From contig NZ_NRJH01000023.1 in the NCBI RefSeq assembly GCF_003585925.1, positions 23,393 through 87,392 of the forward strand: a stretch of DNA of 64,000 nt, given 5' to 3'. The translations under genes were made by a program, and so were the position numbers. The DNA comes from Psittacicella melopsittaci (GTDB taxonomy: Bacteria > Pseudomonadota > Gammaproteobacteria > Enterobacterales > Psittacicellaceae). Below are positions 26,346 to 36,742 of the stretch, in pieces. The notes under the pieces were generated by a model. The model saw nothing but the letters and a program-made list of their open reading frames with translations, ran no database searches and was not told where the DNA came from. The first letter of the stretch is position 1. Each line of letters starts with the position of its first letter.

Positions 26346-27191
26346 ATGGATAGTCAAATAATTATTTTCATCGTATCTTGCTTACTCGCAGGGATTTTTT
26401 CAGGCTTGAGTTCGGGCTTATTAGGTTTAGGTGGAGGACTAGTAATAGTTCCAGTTTTAAACTATCTTCTCCCAAGTATTTTTCCTATTGACCCTAAGTA
26501 TTTACTCCCAATTTGTATTCAAACTAGTTTTGGCGTGATTATATTTAATACCATAACCGCCTCTTTAAAACAGTATAAACTTGGGAATATCAATTTTAAA
26601 GCTGCCACGATAATAGTTCCTCCTATGGTAATTTTTTCCATTATCGTAGGTCTTTTTGTCACTAAAATTAATCCAGGATATTTAAAAATATTTTTTGGCT
26701 TAGTAGTTATCTATTCTTCGCTTAATATGTTAAGAAAGAAAAGTGCTGGTGAAGAAGACCCTAATGCTCAATTACCACCAGTTAAAGGCTTTATAGCTGG
26801 AGCAGCTATTGGCGGAATCTCCTCAACTGCAGGTATTTCTGGAGGCTCATTCTTAGGTCCATTATTCCATGCATGTAAATTCCCAATTAAACGTGCTTTA
26901 GGAACCTCTTCATTCTGTGGAGTGTTTCTTGCTATTTCAGGATTTTTTACCTATTTTTTCTCTGGATTACATGTAGATACAGGGGTGCCCTATACTATAG
27001 GTTACTTTTCTTTAATTGCTTTTGCTGCTATTTTAATTCCATCGGTAATTTTTGCTCATCAAGGAGTAAAACTACAATCTATTTTACCTGCAGCCAAAGT
27101 AAAAAGAATTTTTGCATACTTCTTAATTCTCGTAGCTATTGATATGTTATATGATGGTTACTTATTAATTAGTGAAGTACACTTAGGCTAG
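26346..27191 (+). CDS. TauE/SafE-family membrane transporter
   Basis: 281 residues from ATG 26346, whose AGGA site overlaps the rppH stop; a longer frame from 26304 overlaps rppH and is not used. About eight membrane segments with the family's two repeats: GLSSGLLGLGGGLVIVP near the N-terminus and IGGISSTAGISGGSFLGP in the second half. Family members export or import sulfite, sulfoacetate or similar anions; the substrate here cannot be read from the sequence. It is likely co-transcribed with rppH and ends in a terminator that overlaps its stop codon. In E. coli this position between rppH and lgt is held by ptsP. Confidence 0.85.
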   Translation: MDSQIIIFIVSCLLAGIFSGLSSGLLGLGGGLVIVPVLNYLLPSIFPIDPKYLLPICIQTSFGVIIFNTITASLKQYKLGNINFKAATIIVPPMVIFSIIVGLFVTKINPGYLKIFFGLVVIYSSLNMLRKKSAGEEDPNAQLPPVKGFIAGAAIGGISSTAGISGGSFLGPLFHACKFPIKRALGTSSFCGVFLAISGFFTYFFSGLHVDTGVPYTIGYFSLIAFAAILIPSVIFAHQGVKLQSILPAAKVKRIFAYFLILVAIDMLYDGYLLISEVHLG

Positions 27192-27212
27192 TTTTTATAA
27201 CTAGCCTTTTTT
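27185..27212 (+). terminator. Terminator overlapping the stop of the TauE-family gene
   Basis: Perfect 9-bp stem AGGCTAGTT / AACTAGCCT with a 5-base loop and a T run. The stop codon lies inside the left arm. Confidence 0.9.
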
Positions 27213-27239
27213 CAACGTTTTAAGCTATTTGTTAATTTC

Positions 27240-28109
27240 ATGAAGTTTTTAATCTTACTCGGGGCAATTTTATTAACTCAAAATTCTTTTGCCTATTTAA
27301 ATTTTCCTGACTTTAACCCAGTTGCCTTTTCTATTTTTGGTTTCTCGGTTAGATGGTATGGCTTGTTTTACCTTTTTGGTTTAGCGGGGGCTATAGGACT
27401 TAACTATTTGCTCTTAAAAAGTGATCACAAACACTCAAGCACTTATAATGCAAATCTCACGGCAAGTAAATTCAATGACATTGCTATAAACTGCTTTCTG
27501 GCAGCTATTATTGGCGGTCGCTTATTTTACGTTATTTTTTATGACCTGAGCTATTACCTTGCTCACCCTATTGAAGTTTTCTACTTACATAAAGGGGGCA
27601 TGTCTTTCCATGGTGGCTTTGTCGGCGCCGTAGTTGCTCTCTATTGGCAAACGCGTAAAGAACATAACTTCTGGCAAGTAGCCGATTTAGGGGCAACGGT
27701 AATTCCTTTTGCTCTGGGCTTAGGACGCCTAGCTAACTTTATTAATGGTGAACTTTGGGGACGAGCTACAGATGTTCCTTGGGCAATGATTTTCCCTACT
27801 GGAGGAAATGTTCCTCGTCATCCGTCGCAACTTTACGAAGCAATTCTCGAAGGTGCGGTACTACTAATAATTTTAATTATTGTGCGTAAACGTCGTTTAA
27901 ATCTTCCAGGTTTACTCTCAGGAATTTTTGTATTTGGTTATGGTTTAAGTCGCTTTATTGTTGAGTTTTTCCGTGAACCAGACGCGCAATTAGGCTATAT
28001 TGTTGCTTTCTTTACCCAAGGTCAACTTCTGTCTCTACCTATGATTATTGTTGGGCTTTGGATAATGCTAAGCAGTAAAAAACGAGCACTAAAATATGAC
28101 AAAGGATAA
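27240..28109 (+). CDS. lgt: Prolipoprotein diacylglyceryl transferase Lgt
   Basis: 289 residues, E. coli 291. Seven or so membrane segments with the family motifs RWYGLFYLFG, GGRLFYVIFYD, HKGGMSFHGGF, the signature GRLANFINGELWGR, and PRHPSQLYEA. It transfers diacylglycerol from phosphatidylglycerol to the lipobox Cys of prolipoproteins in the inner membrane; the two lipoproteins in this window are likely substrates, and pgsA (34644) supplies the phosphatidylglycerol pathway. Its last 14 bases overlap mutH, so the genes are probably translationally coupled. Confidence 0.97.
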   Translation: MKFLILLGAILLTQNSFAYLNFPDFNPVAFSIFGFSVRWYGLFYLFGLAGAIGLNYLLLKSDHKHSSTYNANLTASKFNDIAINCFLAAIIGGRLFYVIFYDLSYYLAHPIEVFYLHKGGMSFHGGFVGAVVALYWQTRKEHNFWQVADLGATVIPFALGLGRLANFINGELWGRATDVPWAMIFPTGGNVPRHPSQLYEAILEGAVLLIILIIVRKRRLNLPGLLSGIFVFGYGLSRFIVEFFREPDAQLGYIVAFFTQGQLLSLPMIIVGLWIMLSSKKRALKYDKG

Positions 28110-28935
28110 ATGGCATTTCAAAGAGAACAAGCAAGCGAGCAAGCTCGAGCAACAGCAATATTTTTTAGTTGCCAATAGCCTTGAAGCTAAGCAAGCTAGT
28201 AATCTGGCCCAAAAAGACTTTGCCTTAAATTTTGAACCTCACTCTAGTCTTTTTGCAGGGCAAGTTTGCCCAAGTCCTGCTCCTAAAACTATTGGGCAAT
28301 TGCTCGCATACTGCCAAGCTATTGCAGGTAAAACTGTTGCTCAAGTAGCGCAAAAGCACGCCGTAGAATTAATCGACAACTTGCAATTTAATCGAGGCTG
28401 GCTAGGCAACTTAATTGAATTAGCTCTCGGAGCTCAAGCTGGCTCTAAACCAACGCAAGACTTTATTGAACTCGGGGTTGAGTTAAAAACTCTGGCAATA
28501 ACCCCAACGGGGGGAGCTAAAAGCGATGTCTTTGTCTCTAGCTTGCCAACTAATAGTTACATGATGCAAGCTTGGGAAACAAGTCACGTTTTTTACAAGC
28601 TAAAAAAGATTCTCTTTGTTCCTGTTGAGTCTAATCCTGAGGTTCCTTTAGGACAAAGACGTATAGGCAAGGCTTTTTTCTGGTCGCCTAATGCCCATGA
28701 GCTTGAACAAATGCGTCAAGACTGGGAATTAATTATGCAAATTTTAACCCAACACGATTATAATGCTCTAAAAAGTAATGTGGGTAAACTCCTTTGTGTA
28801 AGAGTTAAAGCTTTAAATAGCAAGCAAAATGTAGCAAGTAAAGATCTGGATGGATTTAATTTAAATCTTCCCCCTTTATCTTTCTACTTACGTAGATCAT
28901 TCCTTAATGAAATTTTAAAAACTAAAAATATATGA
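28096..28935 (+). CDS. mutH: DNA mismatch repair endonuclease MutH
   Basis: 279 residues against 229 in E. coli; the extra residues are a polar, Gln/Lys-rich N-terminal stretch of about 60. The catalytic triad D122, E129 and K131 (QDFIELGVELKT) has the same spacing as E. coli D70, E77, K79, and GASAGSKP-like GAQAGSKPTQD, WETSHVFYKLKK and LGQRRIGK are kept. MutH nicks the unmethylated strand at hemimethylated GATC when activated by MutS and MutL. Its presence implies Dam methylation in this organism. It overlaps lgt by 14 bases and parE by 4 (ATGA). Confidence 0.95.
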   Translation: MTKDKWHFKENKQASKLEQQQYFLVANSLEAKQASNLAQKDFALNFEPHSSLFAGQVCPSPAPKTIGQLLAYCQAIAGKTVAQVAQKHAVELIDNLQFNRGWLGNLIELALGAQAGSKPTQDFIELGVELKTLAITPTGGAKSDVFVSSLPTNSYMMQAWETSHVFYKLKKILFVPVESNPEVPLGQRRIGKAFFWSPNAHELEQMRQDWELIMQILTQHDYNALKSNVGKLLCVRVKALNSKQNVASKDLDGFNLNLPPLSFYLRRSFLNEILKTKNI

Positions 28936-30812
28936 AAAAGTATGATGCAGAAGAACTGGTAATTCTTAAAGGTCTTGAACCTGTACAGCAAAGACCAGGA
29001 ATGTATACGATTACTACTAACCCTAATCATCTGCTCCAAGAAGTACTTGATAACTCTGTCGATGAAGCAATTAATGGTTTTGGGAATAAAATAAAAGTTA
29101 CTCTTTATCCAGATAATAGTGTAGAAGTTAATGATAATGGTCGTGGTATGCCTGTAAATATTCATAAAGAAGAAGGCGTATCAGGAGTAGAAGTTATTTT
29201 GACTCGTCTGCATGCTGGGGGTAAGTTTAATAGTTCTAACTATGGTTTTACTGGTGGTCTGCACGGGGTAGGGGTAACTGTTGTTAATGCCCTTTCAAGC
29301 AAATTAGAAGTGACCGTAAAGCGCGAAGGCAAAATTCACTTTATGCGTTTTAATTATGGTAAGCCAGAAGCACCACTTAAAGTAATAGGTAAATGTCCAA
29401 AATATGAAACAGGAACTAGTGTACGCTTTTGGACAGATCCTAAATACTTTGATAGTGAAAAATTTGATATTAAAGCTTTAAATCGCATCTTTGAAGCTAA
29501 AGCTATACTTGCTCCAGGCTTAGAAATCGAATTTTATGATCAACTCCATAAAACGCAACAAATTTGGTTGTATGAAAATGGTATGGAAGAGTTTTTACTA
29601 AAACATTTAGAAGAAGACTTTTTACCTAATCCAGTTTTTACAGCCCATGCCAAAGGTGAAAACGAAGAACTTGATGTAAGTTTTGCCTGGAAATTTGGTT
29701 CTCCTGTGGTAGTTAACCAAGCCTTTACTAACTTAATCCCCAATAACCTAGGAGGAACCCATGTCAATGGTTTGCGCTCTGGGATTTTAGAAGCAGTACG
29801 TGATTTTTGTAATCTACACGATCTTCTCGATAAAAAAACCAGTCTAGTTGCCGATGATGTATGGAATCACTGTAACTTTATTCTCTCGTTAAAAATGCGT
29901 GAAGCACAATTCCAAGGACAAACTAAAGAAAAGCTTACTTCACGTGCAGCTTCGGCATTTGTTAATATTCAAGTTAAGGACTCTTTTACTATTTGGTTAA
30001 ACCAAAATATTAACCTTGCTAAAGAGCTAGTGCAAGTGTTTATTAACAATGCTCGCGATAGAATTGCCAAAGAAAATAAAGTAGTGCGGAAAAAAGTTAG
30101 TTCGGGTCCGCGTTTACCTGGTAAATTAACTGACTGCATTTCTTCAGATCTTTCTCGCACCGAACTCTTTATTGTTGAGGGGAACTCGGCAGGCGGATCT
30201 GCTCGCATGGCACGCAATAAAGAATTCCAAGCAATTCTACCGTTACGAGGAAAAATTCTTAACACTTGGGAAGTTTCTTCAAACGAAGTATTAAAAAATA
30301 ACGAAGTGCATGATATAGCCGTGGCTATAGGACTAGATCCAGACTCTACAGATTTAAGTGGCTTACGCTATGGCAAAATTTGTATTCTTGCCGATGCCGA
30401 TAGTGATGGGGCTCACATTTCTACATTAATTTGTGCCTTATTTATGAAGCACTTCCCGACTTTAATCGACCATGGACATGTGTATGTTGCTTTACCACCT
30501 TTATTCCGTATTGATGTGGGAAGTAAAGTACACTATGTTTTAGATGAATCGGAAAAAAATGCCGTTCTTGCCAAATATAAAAATAATAAAAACATTCGAA
30601 TCACGCGCTTTAAAGGGTTAGGGGAAATGAATCCAGATCAATTAAGAGAAACTACCCTAGATCCAAATAACCGAAGATTATTACAACTACGCTGGAATCA
30701 CGATCGCCAAAACGCAGAAAAAATGGTCGATATGCTCTTGGCTAAACGTCGAGCTAGTGACCGTCGTGATTGGTTAGAAGCAAAAGGTGATGTGACTAAA
30801 GTAAGTGATTAA
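28932..30812 (+). CDS. parE: DNA topoisomerase IV subunit B ParE
   Basis: 626 residues, E. coli 630. GHKL ATPase domain ([33 protein letters not shown]), transducer domain, then a TOPRIM domain with [31 protein letters not shown] and DADSDGAHI for magnesium. The PLRGK and AKAxM-like features plus the direct parC neighbour favour ParE over GyrB, and the length lacks the GyrB insertion. With ParC it decatenates sister chromosomes. Overlaps mutH by four bases; parC starts eight bases after. Confidence 0.96.
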   Translation: MKKYDAEELVILKGLEPVQQRPGMYTITTNPNHLLQEVLDNSVDEAINGFGNKIKVTLYPDNSVEVNDNGRGMPVNIHKEEGVSGVEVILTRLHAGGKFNSSNYGFTGGLHGVGVTVVNALSSKLEVTVKREGKIHFMRFNYGKPEAPLKVIGKCPKYETGTSVRFWTDPKYFDSEKFDIKALNRIFEAKAILAPGLEIEFYDQLHKTQQIWLYENGMEEFLLKHLEEDFLPNPVFTAHAKGENEELDVSFAWKFGSPVVVNQAFTNLIPNNLGGTHVNGLRSGILEAVRDFCNLHDLLDKKTSLVADDVWNHCNFILSLKMREAQFQGQTKEKLTSRAASAFVNIQVKDSFTIWLNQNINLAKELVQVFINNARDRIAKENKVVRKKVSSGPRLPGKLTDCISSDLSRTELFIVEGNSAGGSARMARNKEFQAILPLRGKILNTWEVSSNEVLKNNEVHDIAVAIGLDPDSTDLSGLRYGKICILADADSDGAHISTLICALFMKHFPTLIDHGHVYVALPPLFRIDVGSKVHYVLDESEKNAVLAKYKNNKNIRITRFKGLGEMNPDQLRETTLDPNNRRLLQLRWNHDRQNAEKMVDMLLAKRRASDRRDWLEAKGDVTKVSD

Positions 30813-30820
30813 TAAATTTT

Positions 30821-33088
30821 ATGAGTGAAATTAACAACAATATCAATTACGAAGGCGTAGAAGAGTTTGACTTAGCAACCTATTGTGAAGATGCTTACTT
30901 AAACTATGCTACCTATGTAATTAAAGATCGTGTTTTACCTTATATTGGCGATGGTTTAAAACCTGTACAAAGACGTATTATCTATACCATGGCTATCGAA
31001 GGGATTAACAGTAAAGAGAAAAAGAAAAAATCTGCTTATACTGTTGGGCAAGTGTTAGGTCGTTTCCACCCACACGGAGATTTAGCTTGTTATGAGTCTC
31101 TGGTAATCATGGCACAAAACTTTTCTTACCGTTACCCTTTAGTAAGTGGACAAGGTAACTTTGGGGAATTATTTAACCCTAAAGGTTTTGCGGCCATGCG
31201 TTATACTGAATCTTTTCTTAGCCCTTATGCTAAAAGTTTACTGCGAGAATTAAATGCAGGTAATGTAGACTTTGAGCCTAACTATAATGGGGATGAAAAA
31301 GAACCAGTATACTTACCTTCGCTCTTACCAAATATTTTATTAAATGGAACTACAGGGATAGCCGTGGGTATGGCTACCGATATTCCACCTCACAATGTAA
31401 ATGAAATTGTCGATGCTTGTTGTCTTTTAATTGACGAACCTAAAAGCGGTCTTGAGCAAGTAATGCAATATGTTAAAGGTCCAGATTACCCAACAGGTGC
31501 CGAAATTACTAATAGCTACCAAGAGCTGTATGAAATTTATAAAACAGGGCGTGGTACTATTCGTCAACGTGCAGTTTGGCATCAAGAAAAGGATCAAATT
31601 ATTATTACTGAGCTCCCAGCTCAGTCAGCGACAACTTTAATTCCTAAAATTGCCGAATTAATTCAAAGCAAAAAAACGCCTCAAATTGAAGATGTTCGCG
31701 ATGACTCTTCCGAAAATGAAGTAAGAGTTGTGTTACAACTTAAATCCTCGCGCGTAGACGGTCAAAGCCTAATGCAACAACTTTTTGTGCAAACAGATTT
31801 AGAGAAAACCCAAAGAGTTAATCTAAATATGATTGGCTTAAATGATCGCCCTGCAGTTAAAGGCTTAGTGGAAATCCTTAACGAATGGATAGAGTTTAGA
31901 AAAATTATTGTTCGTCGTCGTTATGAGCACCGCCTAGAAAAAGTAGCTGCCGAGCTCATGCGTATTGCAGGCTTTTTAATTGCCTTTAATAATCTCGAGC
32001 AGGTAATTGCTATAGTTCGTAATAGCGAAAAACCTAAAGATGAGTTAATGGCAACCTTTTCTCTAACTGAAGAACAAGCTACGGCAATTCTTGACTTACG
32101 TGTACGTAACCTTGCTAAACTTGAAGAACAAGCTTTACGTAAACAAGAGCAAGAGTTACTCAAAGAACAAAAACAAATCAATAGCTTGTTAGCAAGTAAA
32201 GCTAAATTCAACCAACAGGTTAAAAAAGAACTTCTGGCTGCCAAAGAAGAATTTGGTAATCCACGTCTGAGTAAGCTTGTCGAACGTGAAGCAGCCAAAC
32301 CTGTAGAAGTACAAGAAGAAATTAGCCAAGAACCAGTGACGGTTGTTATTTCTAAACAAGGTTGGATTCGTTGTGGTAAAGGACATGGTTTAAATTTAGA
32401 GAATTTAAACTACCGCAATGGGGATGAATTTGCTCAAATGCTCGAGTGCCAAACTACCGATACTATTTACTTTATAGACTCAACAGGTAGATCTTATAGT
32501 CTTATGGCTAACACTCTTCCGAGTATGCGAGGCTATGGTGAAGCAATTACTGCCTTTTTCAAGCTTCCTGATCAAGCAAGCATTCGTGGCATGTTTACTG
32601 CTGAGCCAAAACAATTTGTTCTTTTAAGTTCAACTTCAGGGGATGGCTTTTTAACTGAGGTAGAAAACTTTGAGACTAAATCTAAAGCTGGACGCAATGT
32701 TTTTACTTTAAAAGAACAAGCTCAACTTCTTGCTCCTATTGTTTTACCTGCTGACTTTAGTTTAGAGGTAGAAAATGGTAAGTTTGAGTGTTTACCTATT
32801 ACTAATAAAGGACGTTGCTTAAAATTTGAAGTAAAAGAAATTCCAAGTCGTGCTAAAGGCTCGGGAGTTAAACTAATTAATATTAATAGCAAAGATTTTA
32901 CGAGCAACCAAGAATGGTTAAAATATCTCTTTGTGGTTGATCTTAATAATTCACTCCAAATTAAAAACGGCAGTCGCAAGTCTAACATTAGCGTAAATGA
33001 TTTAAATAAAGTAAAAAGTACACGCGGTAATAAAGGACGAAATATTATTAAAGGCCTTACCGATAACTCAGTTATTTTAATCAAATAA
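30821..33088 (+). CDS. parC: DNA topoisomerase IV subunit A ParC
   Basis: 755 residues, E. coli 752. Winged-helix breakage-reunion domain with the catalytic tyrosine Y128 in FAAMRYTES, a tower and coiled-coil domain, and a C-terminal beta-pinwheel lacking a clear GyrA box, which fits ParC. The quinolone-determining stretch reads [12 protein letters not shown]: Leu88 stands where E. coli has Ser80, while the Glu84 equivalent (E92) is kept. It forms the A2B2 enzyme with ParE, encoded just upstream. A good terminator follows. Confidence 0.96.
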   Translation: MSEINNNINYEGVEEFDLATYCEDAYLNYATYVIKDRVLPYIGDGLKPVQRRIIYTMAIEGINSKEKKKKSAYTVGQVLGRFHPHGDLACYESLVIMAQNFSYRYPLVSGQGNFGELFNPKGFAAMRYTESFLSPYAKSLLRELNAGNVDFEPNYNGDEKEPVYLPSLLPNILLNGTTGIAVGMATDIPPHNVNEIVDACCLLIDEPKSGLEQVMQYVKGPDYPTGAEITNSYQELYEIYKTGRGTIRQRAVWHQEKDQIIITELPAQSATTLIPKIAELIQSKKTPQIEDVRDDSSENEVRVVLQLKSSRVDGQSLMQQLFVQTDLEKTQRVNLNMIGLNDRPAVKGLVEILNEWIEFRKIIVRRRYEHRLEKVAAELMRIAGFLIAFNNLEQVIAIVRNSEKPKDELMATFSLTEEQATAILDLRVRNLAKLEEQALRKQEQELLKEQKQINSLLASKAKFNQQVKKELLAAKEEFGNPRLSKLVEREAAKPVEVQEEISQEPVTVVISKQGWIRCGKGHGLNLENLNYRNGDEFAQMLECQTTDTIYFIDSTGRSYSLMANTLPSMRGYGEAITAFFKLPDQASIRGMFTAEPKQFVLLSSTSGDGFLTEVENFETKSKAGRNVFTLKEQAQLLAPIVLPADFSLEVENGKFECLPITNKGRCLKFEVKEIPSRAKGSGVKLININSKDFTSNQEWLKYLFVVDLNNSLQIKNGSRKSNISVNDLNKVKSTRGNKGRNIIKGLTDNSVILIK

Positions 33089-33094
33089 TTTTTT

Positions 33095-33124
33095 AAAGGT
33101 GGATTCTGAAAGTCCACCTTTTTT
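33095..33124 (+). terminator. Intrinsic terminator after parC
   Basis: 9-bp stem AAAGGTGGA / TCCACCTTT with a short inner loop and TTTTTT. Confidence 0.9.
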
Positions 33125-33134
33125 ACTCATTTAG

Positions 33135-33247
33135 GCATAAATAGTTATGCAAATTCTTTTCATTAGTTGTAAAATATACAACTAGACAAAATACTCTATA
33201 AACTCATTTTTTTTGATTGTATTAACCCTATTCAAGCAGTAGCTTGA
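33135..33247 (+). promoter_or_regulatory. lysC leader with three small hairpins
   Basis: Perfect inverted repeats GCATAA/TTATGC (33135-33150), TAGTTGT/ACAACTA (33164-33184) and TCAAGC/GCTTGA (33232-33247, AGTA loop) lie before lysC. The last could act near the ribosome site. The whole leader is too short and lacks the conserved core of a lysine riboswitch. No promoter is clear; TATAAA at 33197-33202 is possible. Confidence 0.4.
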
Positions 33248-33264
33248 TTTACCTAATTTAGAAT

Positions 33265-34620
33265 ATGTCACAAGACTCGAACTACATTGTAGCCAAATTT
33301 GGTGGCACCTCAGTTGCCGATTACGATTCAATGTTAAATTGTTTTAACATTATTAATAGCGACCCTAATGTACGAGTAGTAGTTCTTAGCGCAAGCGCAG
33401 GAGTTACGAATTTACTTGTTGAATTAGCGTCTGGCTGTGACACAGAAAGAAGAAAAGAAATCATTGAGAAAATACGTATTATTCAATTTAATATTATCAA
33501 TCGTCTTCAATTCCCAGAAGAGATTGCTCAACGTATTGAATCTTGCTTAAATCACATTTCCAGCCTTTCTGAAGCGGCTAGTTTATCAACAAATGAAGCT
33601 CTAGCAGCTGCTATTGTTGGTCATGGTGAACTTATGTCAACTATGATCTTTACTCACTTATGTAAAGAACAAGGTGCTCGTGCAGAATATTTAGATGCAC
33701 GTGATGTAATTAAAACCAATGCCAACTTTTCTGAAGCTCAAGTTATTTTAGAACGTACTTTAGAAAATGCAGATAAAGTTTTATCATTATTAGCTGACCA
33801 TGAAGCTAAAATCATTACTCAAGGCTTTATTGGTCAAGAGGAAGAAGGAAAAACAACTTTATTAGGTCGCGGTGGCTCTGACTACTCAGCTGCTTTATTT
33901 GCTGAAGTTATTAAAGCTAAAGCTTGTCATATTTGGACGGATGTAGCAGGTATTTATACTACCGACCCACGCATTGTTCCTAACGCTAAACGTATTGAAA
34001 CTATTAGCTTTAAAGAAGCTTCTGAAATGGCTATTTTTGGAGCTAAGGTATTACACCCAGCAACAATTTTACCTGCTGTGCGTGCAGATATTCCTGTATT
34101 TATTGGTAATAGTAAAGATCCAAAAGCAGGTGGTACTTGGATTAGCAAAAATGTTGATAATCCACCAACTTTCCGTGGTGTTGCTTTTAAACGTAATCAA
34201 TCAATTTTAACTATTTCTAGCTTAAGAATGCTTGGTGCTTCAGGATTTTTATCTAAAGTATTTAGCATCTTCTCAAAATACAATGTGGTAATTGATTGTG
34301 TTACTACCTCAGAAGTTGCTCTGGCTGTAACTGTAGACCATAAACAAAATCAAGGTCACGGTTCATTAAATAACCCAGAACTACTAGCTGAATTACACGA
34401 ACTAGGTTCAGTTAAAATCGAACACGATTATAGTTTAATTGCTTTAATTGGTAATAAATTATCTCAAACTTCAGGTCTAAGCAAAGCTTTACAAGCTCTA
34501 GATAACTGTACTTTCCGTATGGTTTGTCAAGGAGCAAGTGACTATAATATTTGCTTCTTAGTGCCTGCAGAAAAAGCAGACTCTACAATTATTCAATTAC
34601 ATAAAAACCTATTTGAATAA
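33265..34620 (+). CDS. lysC: Lysine-sensitive aspartokinase LysC (aspartokinase III type)
   Basis: 451 residues, E. coli LysC 449. N-terminal kinase domain with AKFGGTSVAD, the LGRGGSDYSAA substrate and phosphate motif and TTDPRIVPNAKRI, followed by two ACT-type regulatory domains at the C-terminus. No homoserine dehydrogenase domain is present, so it is not ThrA or MetL. It phosphorylates aspartate at the start of the lysine, threonine, methionine and diaminopimelate pathways; diaminopimelate is needed by MurE in this window. Feedback inhibition by lysine is expected from the family. pgsA follows after 23 bases. Confidence 0.94.
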   Translation: MSQDSNYIVAKFGGTSVADYDSMLNCFNIINSDPNVRVVVLSASAGVTNLLVELASGCDTERRKEIIEKIRIIQFNIINRLQFPEEIAQRIESCLNHISSLSEAASLSTNEALAAAIVGHGELMSTMIFTHLCKEQGARAEYLDARDVIKTNANFSEAQVILERTLENADKVLSLLADHEAKIITQGFIGQEEEGKTTLLGRGGSDYSAALFAEVIKAKACHIWTDVAGIYTTDPRIVPNAKRIETISFKEASEMAIFGAKVLHPATILPAVRADIPVFIGNSKDPKAGGTWISKNVDNPPTFRGVAFKRNQSILTISSLRMLGASGFLSKVFSIFSKYNVVIDCVTTSEVALAVTVDHKQNQGHGSLNNPELLAELHELGSVKIEHDYSLIALIGNKLSQTSGLSKALQALDNCTFRMVCQGASDYNICFLVPAEKADSTIIQLHKNLFE

Positions 34621-34643
34621 ATTTTGTATCTTTAGGAAATCAA

Positions 34644-35264
34644 ATGCGTATTACAATCCCAACTTATTTCACCCTGTTTAGGTTAGTTCTTATACCTTTA
34701 ATGGTCGTGATTTATTTTATTTTGCCATCTCGTCCAGCTCACTTTTACACGGCATTGATCTTTTTAATCGCCTCGGTAACTGACTGGATTGACGGTTTTT
34801 TAGCACGACGTCTCAATGCAGTTTCTAACTTTGGTCGTTTTCTAGATCCGGTGGCAGATAAATTAATTGTCTGTGTTGCTTTGGTTTTAATTGTCTATGA
34901 ATACACCAAAAGCCCATTTTTAGAGCATAACGATGTGCTTGTGACTATAGCAGCTATTATCGTTTTATGTCGTGAGATTATAGTCTCTTCTTTAAGAGAA
35001 TGGATGGCAAGTCTAGGACAGTCTTCAAAAGTAGCTGTATCTTACTTAGGTAAAATAAAAACTACAGCGCAAATGACTTCGATTTGCTTTTTATTATGGA
35101 GACCAAATCGTTACTCTGACATTTATATGGGAATGAATTGGATTGAATATACTAGCATAGCTCTAGTATGGCTTGCGGTAGTCTTAACCCTTTGGTCGAT
35201 GATCGACTATCTAGTTATAGGCATTAAATCTGTAAGCGAAGTAGAAAAAAATCAACAACAGTAA
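34644..35264 (+). CDS. pgsA: Phosphatidylglycerophosphate synthase PgsA
   Basis: 206 residues (E. coli 182). Complete CDP-alcohol phosphotransferase motif: D47, D50-G51, A54-R55, G64, D68 and D72 with the exact family spacing. About five membrane segments. It makes phosphatidylglycerophosphate from CDP-diacylglycerol and glycerol-3-phosphate in the inner membrane. An AGGAAA site precedes the ATG. It probably shares a transcript with lysC and faces the export operon on the other strand across a shared terminator. Confidence 0.94.
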   Translation: MRITIPTYFTLFRLVLIPLMVVIYFILPSRPAHFYTALIFLIASVTDWIDGFLARRLNAVSNFGRFLDPVADKLIVCVALVLIVYEYTKSPFLEHNDVLVTIAAIIVLCREIIVSSLREWMASLGQSSKVAVSYLGKIKTTAQMTSICFLLWRPNRYSDIYMGMNWIEYTSIALVWLAVVLTLWSMIDYLVIGIKSVSEVEKNQQQ

Positions 35265-35274
35265 ATTGCGCATT

Positions 35275-35308
35275 TGAAAAAAGGTCTCGAGATTTCTCTC
35301 GGGACCTT
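35275..35308 (-). terminator. Terminator between the convergent pgsA and export operon
   Basis: 12-bp stem (35281-35292 with 35297-35308, one G-T pair) and a TTTC loop. The T run is on the minus-strand side, so it mainly ends the export operon; it may also serve pgsA. Confidence 0.85.
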
Positions 35309-35327
35309 CATTTATTTGTGTGTTGTT

Positions 35328-36740
35328 CTAATTGTTGGCACTCCAACCGCCACCTAAAGCTTTATATAAAGAAAGCATGTTAACGGCAGCTTGATACTTG
35401 CTGTTAATTAAATTAAGCTGTACTTTATACTTATCTAGAGTAGCGTTTATGGCGTCGCCTAAAGTTTTATCGCCGTATTTATAGAGCTCATAAAACTGTT
35501 GATCTTGGCTTGTTGCATAAGCAAAAGCTTGCTCATAATGACTACGTTGTTCACCTAAGCTATATTGGAGTTGATAAGCATTTTCTACGTCGGCAAGAGC
35601 TTGCAGTAAATTCTTATCATAATTAATCATAGCTTGTCTTAAGGCAGCATTTGAGGCAACTACATTGGCTTTAATACGACCATTAGTAAAAATAGGCAGT
35701 TGAATATTTAAACCTAAAATTCCTGAAGCCCCACTAGCATAGTCCAGACCATCACTTAACTCAATTCTCCCCCCCATGCCTAAGAAATTAAGGGTAAAGC
35801 GAGGATAGTAATCAGCTTTAGCCGAAGCAACTTTAGCAGCTGCAGCTTCAACTAACTGAGCATTAGCTCTTAAGTCAGGACGACGATTTAATAAATCTGA
35901 AGGCTGTGCCCCTGGAATAGCAGGAAGATTAAAGGCATAATCTGGATTTACAACTAGAGTAAATTTTTCTGGAACATTACCCGTTAAAATTGCTAGCTGA
36001 CGTACTAAAGAGTCTCTTTGAGCAGGAAATGTAGCTAGGCTTGCTTTTAGGCTTGCAACTTGCTGTTTAACCTGGAGAAGATCACTATAGTAGGTTTGCC
36101 CTGCGTTATAACGTCCTGCCACATAAGCTTCAAGTTTTTGCAGTTGTTCTAATTGTGCATTTAACACTTGAATTTGCTGTGTAACCGCAATCAGTTGAAA
36201 ATAGGTTTGAGCAATTTGAGCAGTAATTAATAATTGCGTCCCGTAAAACTGATCTTGACTTGCTAAAGCCGTATGATAAGCAGCATCGGCATCAGAGCGT
36301 TTTTTACCAAAAATATCCACTTCCCAAGAAGCGTTAATTCCTCCCACTAGCATACTTCGATTGGAGTATGGCAGTTCAAAGACATTTGGCTCAGTTTCGA
36401 CTTTACTTCTACTCACCGAACCCTGTCCTACTACCCCTAGCGAAGGTCCTAAATCGGCTTTACTAAGATTACTTTGTGCCAAAGCCTGTTCTAATTTAGC
36501 TTGAGCTGAGGCTAAATCCAAGTTATTTTTTAAACCTTGCTCTATTAAATTTGTTAATACAGGATCATTCCAGTTTAGCCACCAACTTTCTAAGTTTTGT
36601 CTATTTTGGTCAGCTCCTGCAGTTTGAACATTAGTGAACTTATCAGGAAGTTGCACACTTGATGTTTGACTTACATTAGTAGAGCACGCTGCTAAGGTTA
36701 AAGCGATTACCACTAGTGCCGAAGATGTAAATAATTTCAT
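35328..36740 (-). CDS. Outer membrane efflux lipoprotein (TolC/NodT family)
   Basis: 470 residues. Lipoprotein signal peptide ending LAAC with acylated C19, then two TolC-like repeats rich in long Ala/Gln/Leu helices (DLASAQAKLEQALAQS, GRIKANVVASNAALRQAM) and the family segments SWEVDIFGK and RRPDLRANAQLVEAA. It is the trimeric outer membrane channel of a tripartite exporter. It is the last gene of the operon, two bases after the YhhJ-like permease, so it very likely works with the upstream ABC transporter and membrane fusion protein. E. coli yhiI-rbbA-yhhJ lacks such a gene next to it. Confidence 0.9.
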   Translation of the reverse strand: MKLFTSSALVVIALTLAACSTNVSQTSSVQLPDKFTNVQTAGADQNRQNLESWWLNWNDPVLTNLIEQGLKNNLDLASAQAKLEQALAQSNLSKADLGPSLGVVGQGSVSRSKVETEPNVFELPYSNRSMLVGGINASWEVDIFGKKRSDADAAYHTALASQDQFYGTQLLITAQIAQTYFQLIAVTQQIQVLNAQLEQLQKLEAYVAGRYNAGQTYYSDLLQVKQQVASLKASLATFPAQRDSLVRQLAILTGNVPEKFTLVVNPDYAFNLPAIPGAQPSDLLNRRPDLRANAQLVEAAAAKVASAKADYYPRFTLNFLGMGGRIELSDGLDYASGASGILGLNIQLPIFTNGRIKANVVASNAALRQAMINYDKNLLQALADVENAYQLQYSLGEQRSHYEQAFAYATSQDQQFYELYKYGDKTLGDAINATLDKYKVQLNLINSKYQAAVNMLSLYKALGGGWSANN

Positions 36741-36742
36741 AT

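Noticed and set aside
28096..28935. Restriction endonuclease
   Set aside because: MutH shares the fold of Sau3AI-type enzymes, but the MutH-specific motifs and the rppH-lgt context point to mismatch repair.
33118..33264. Lysine riboswitch before lysC
   Set aside because: Leader is too short and I could not find the multi-helix core; only simple hairpins are present.
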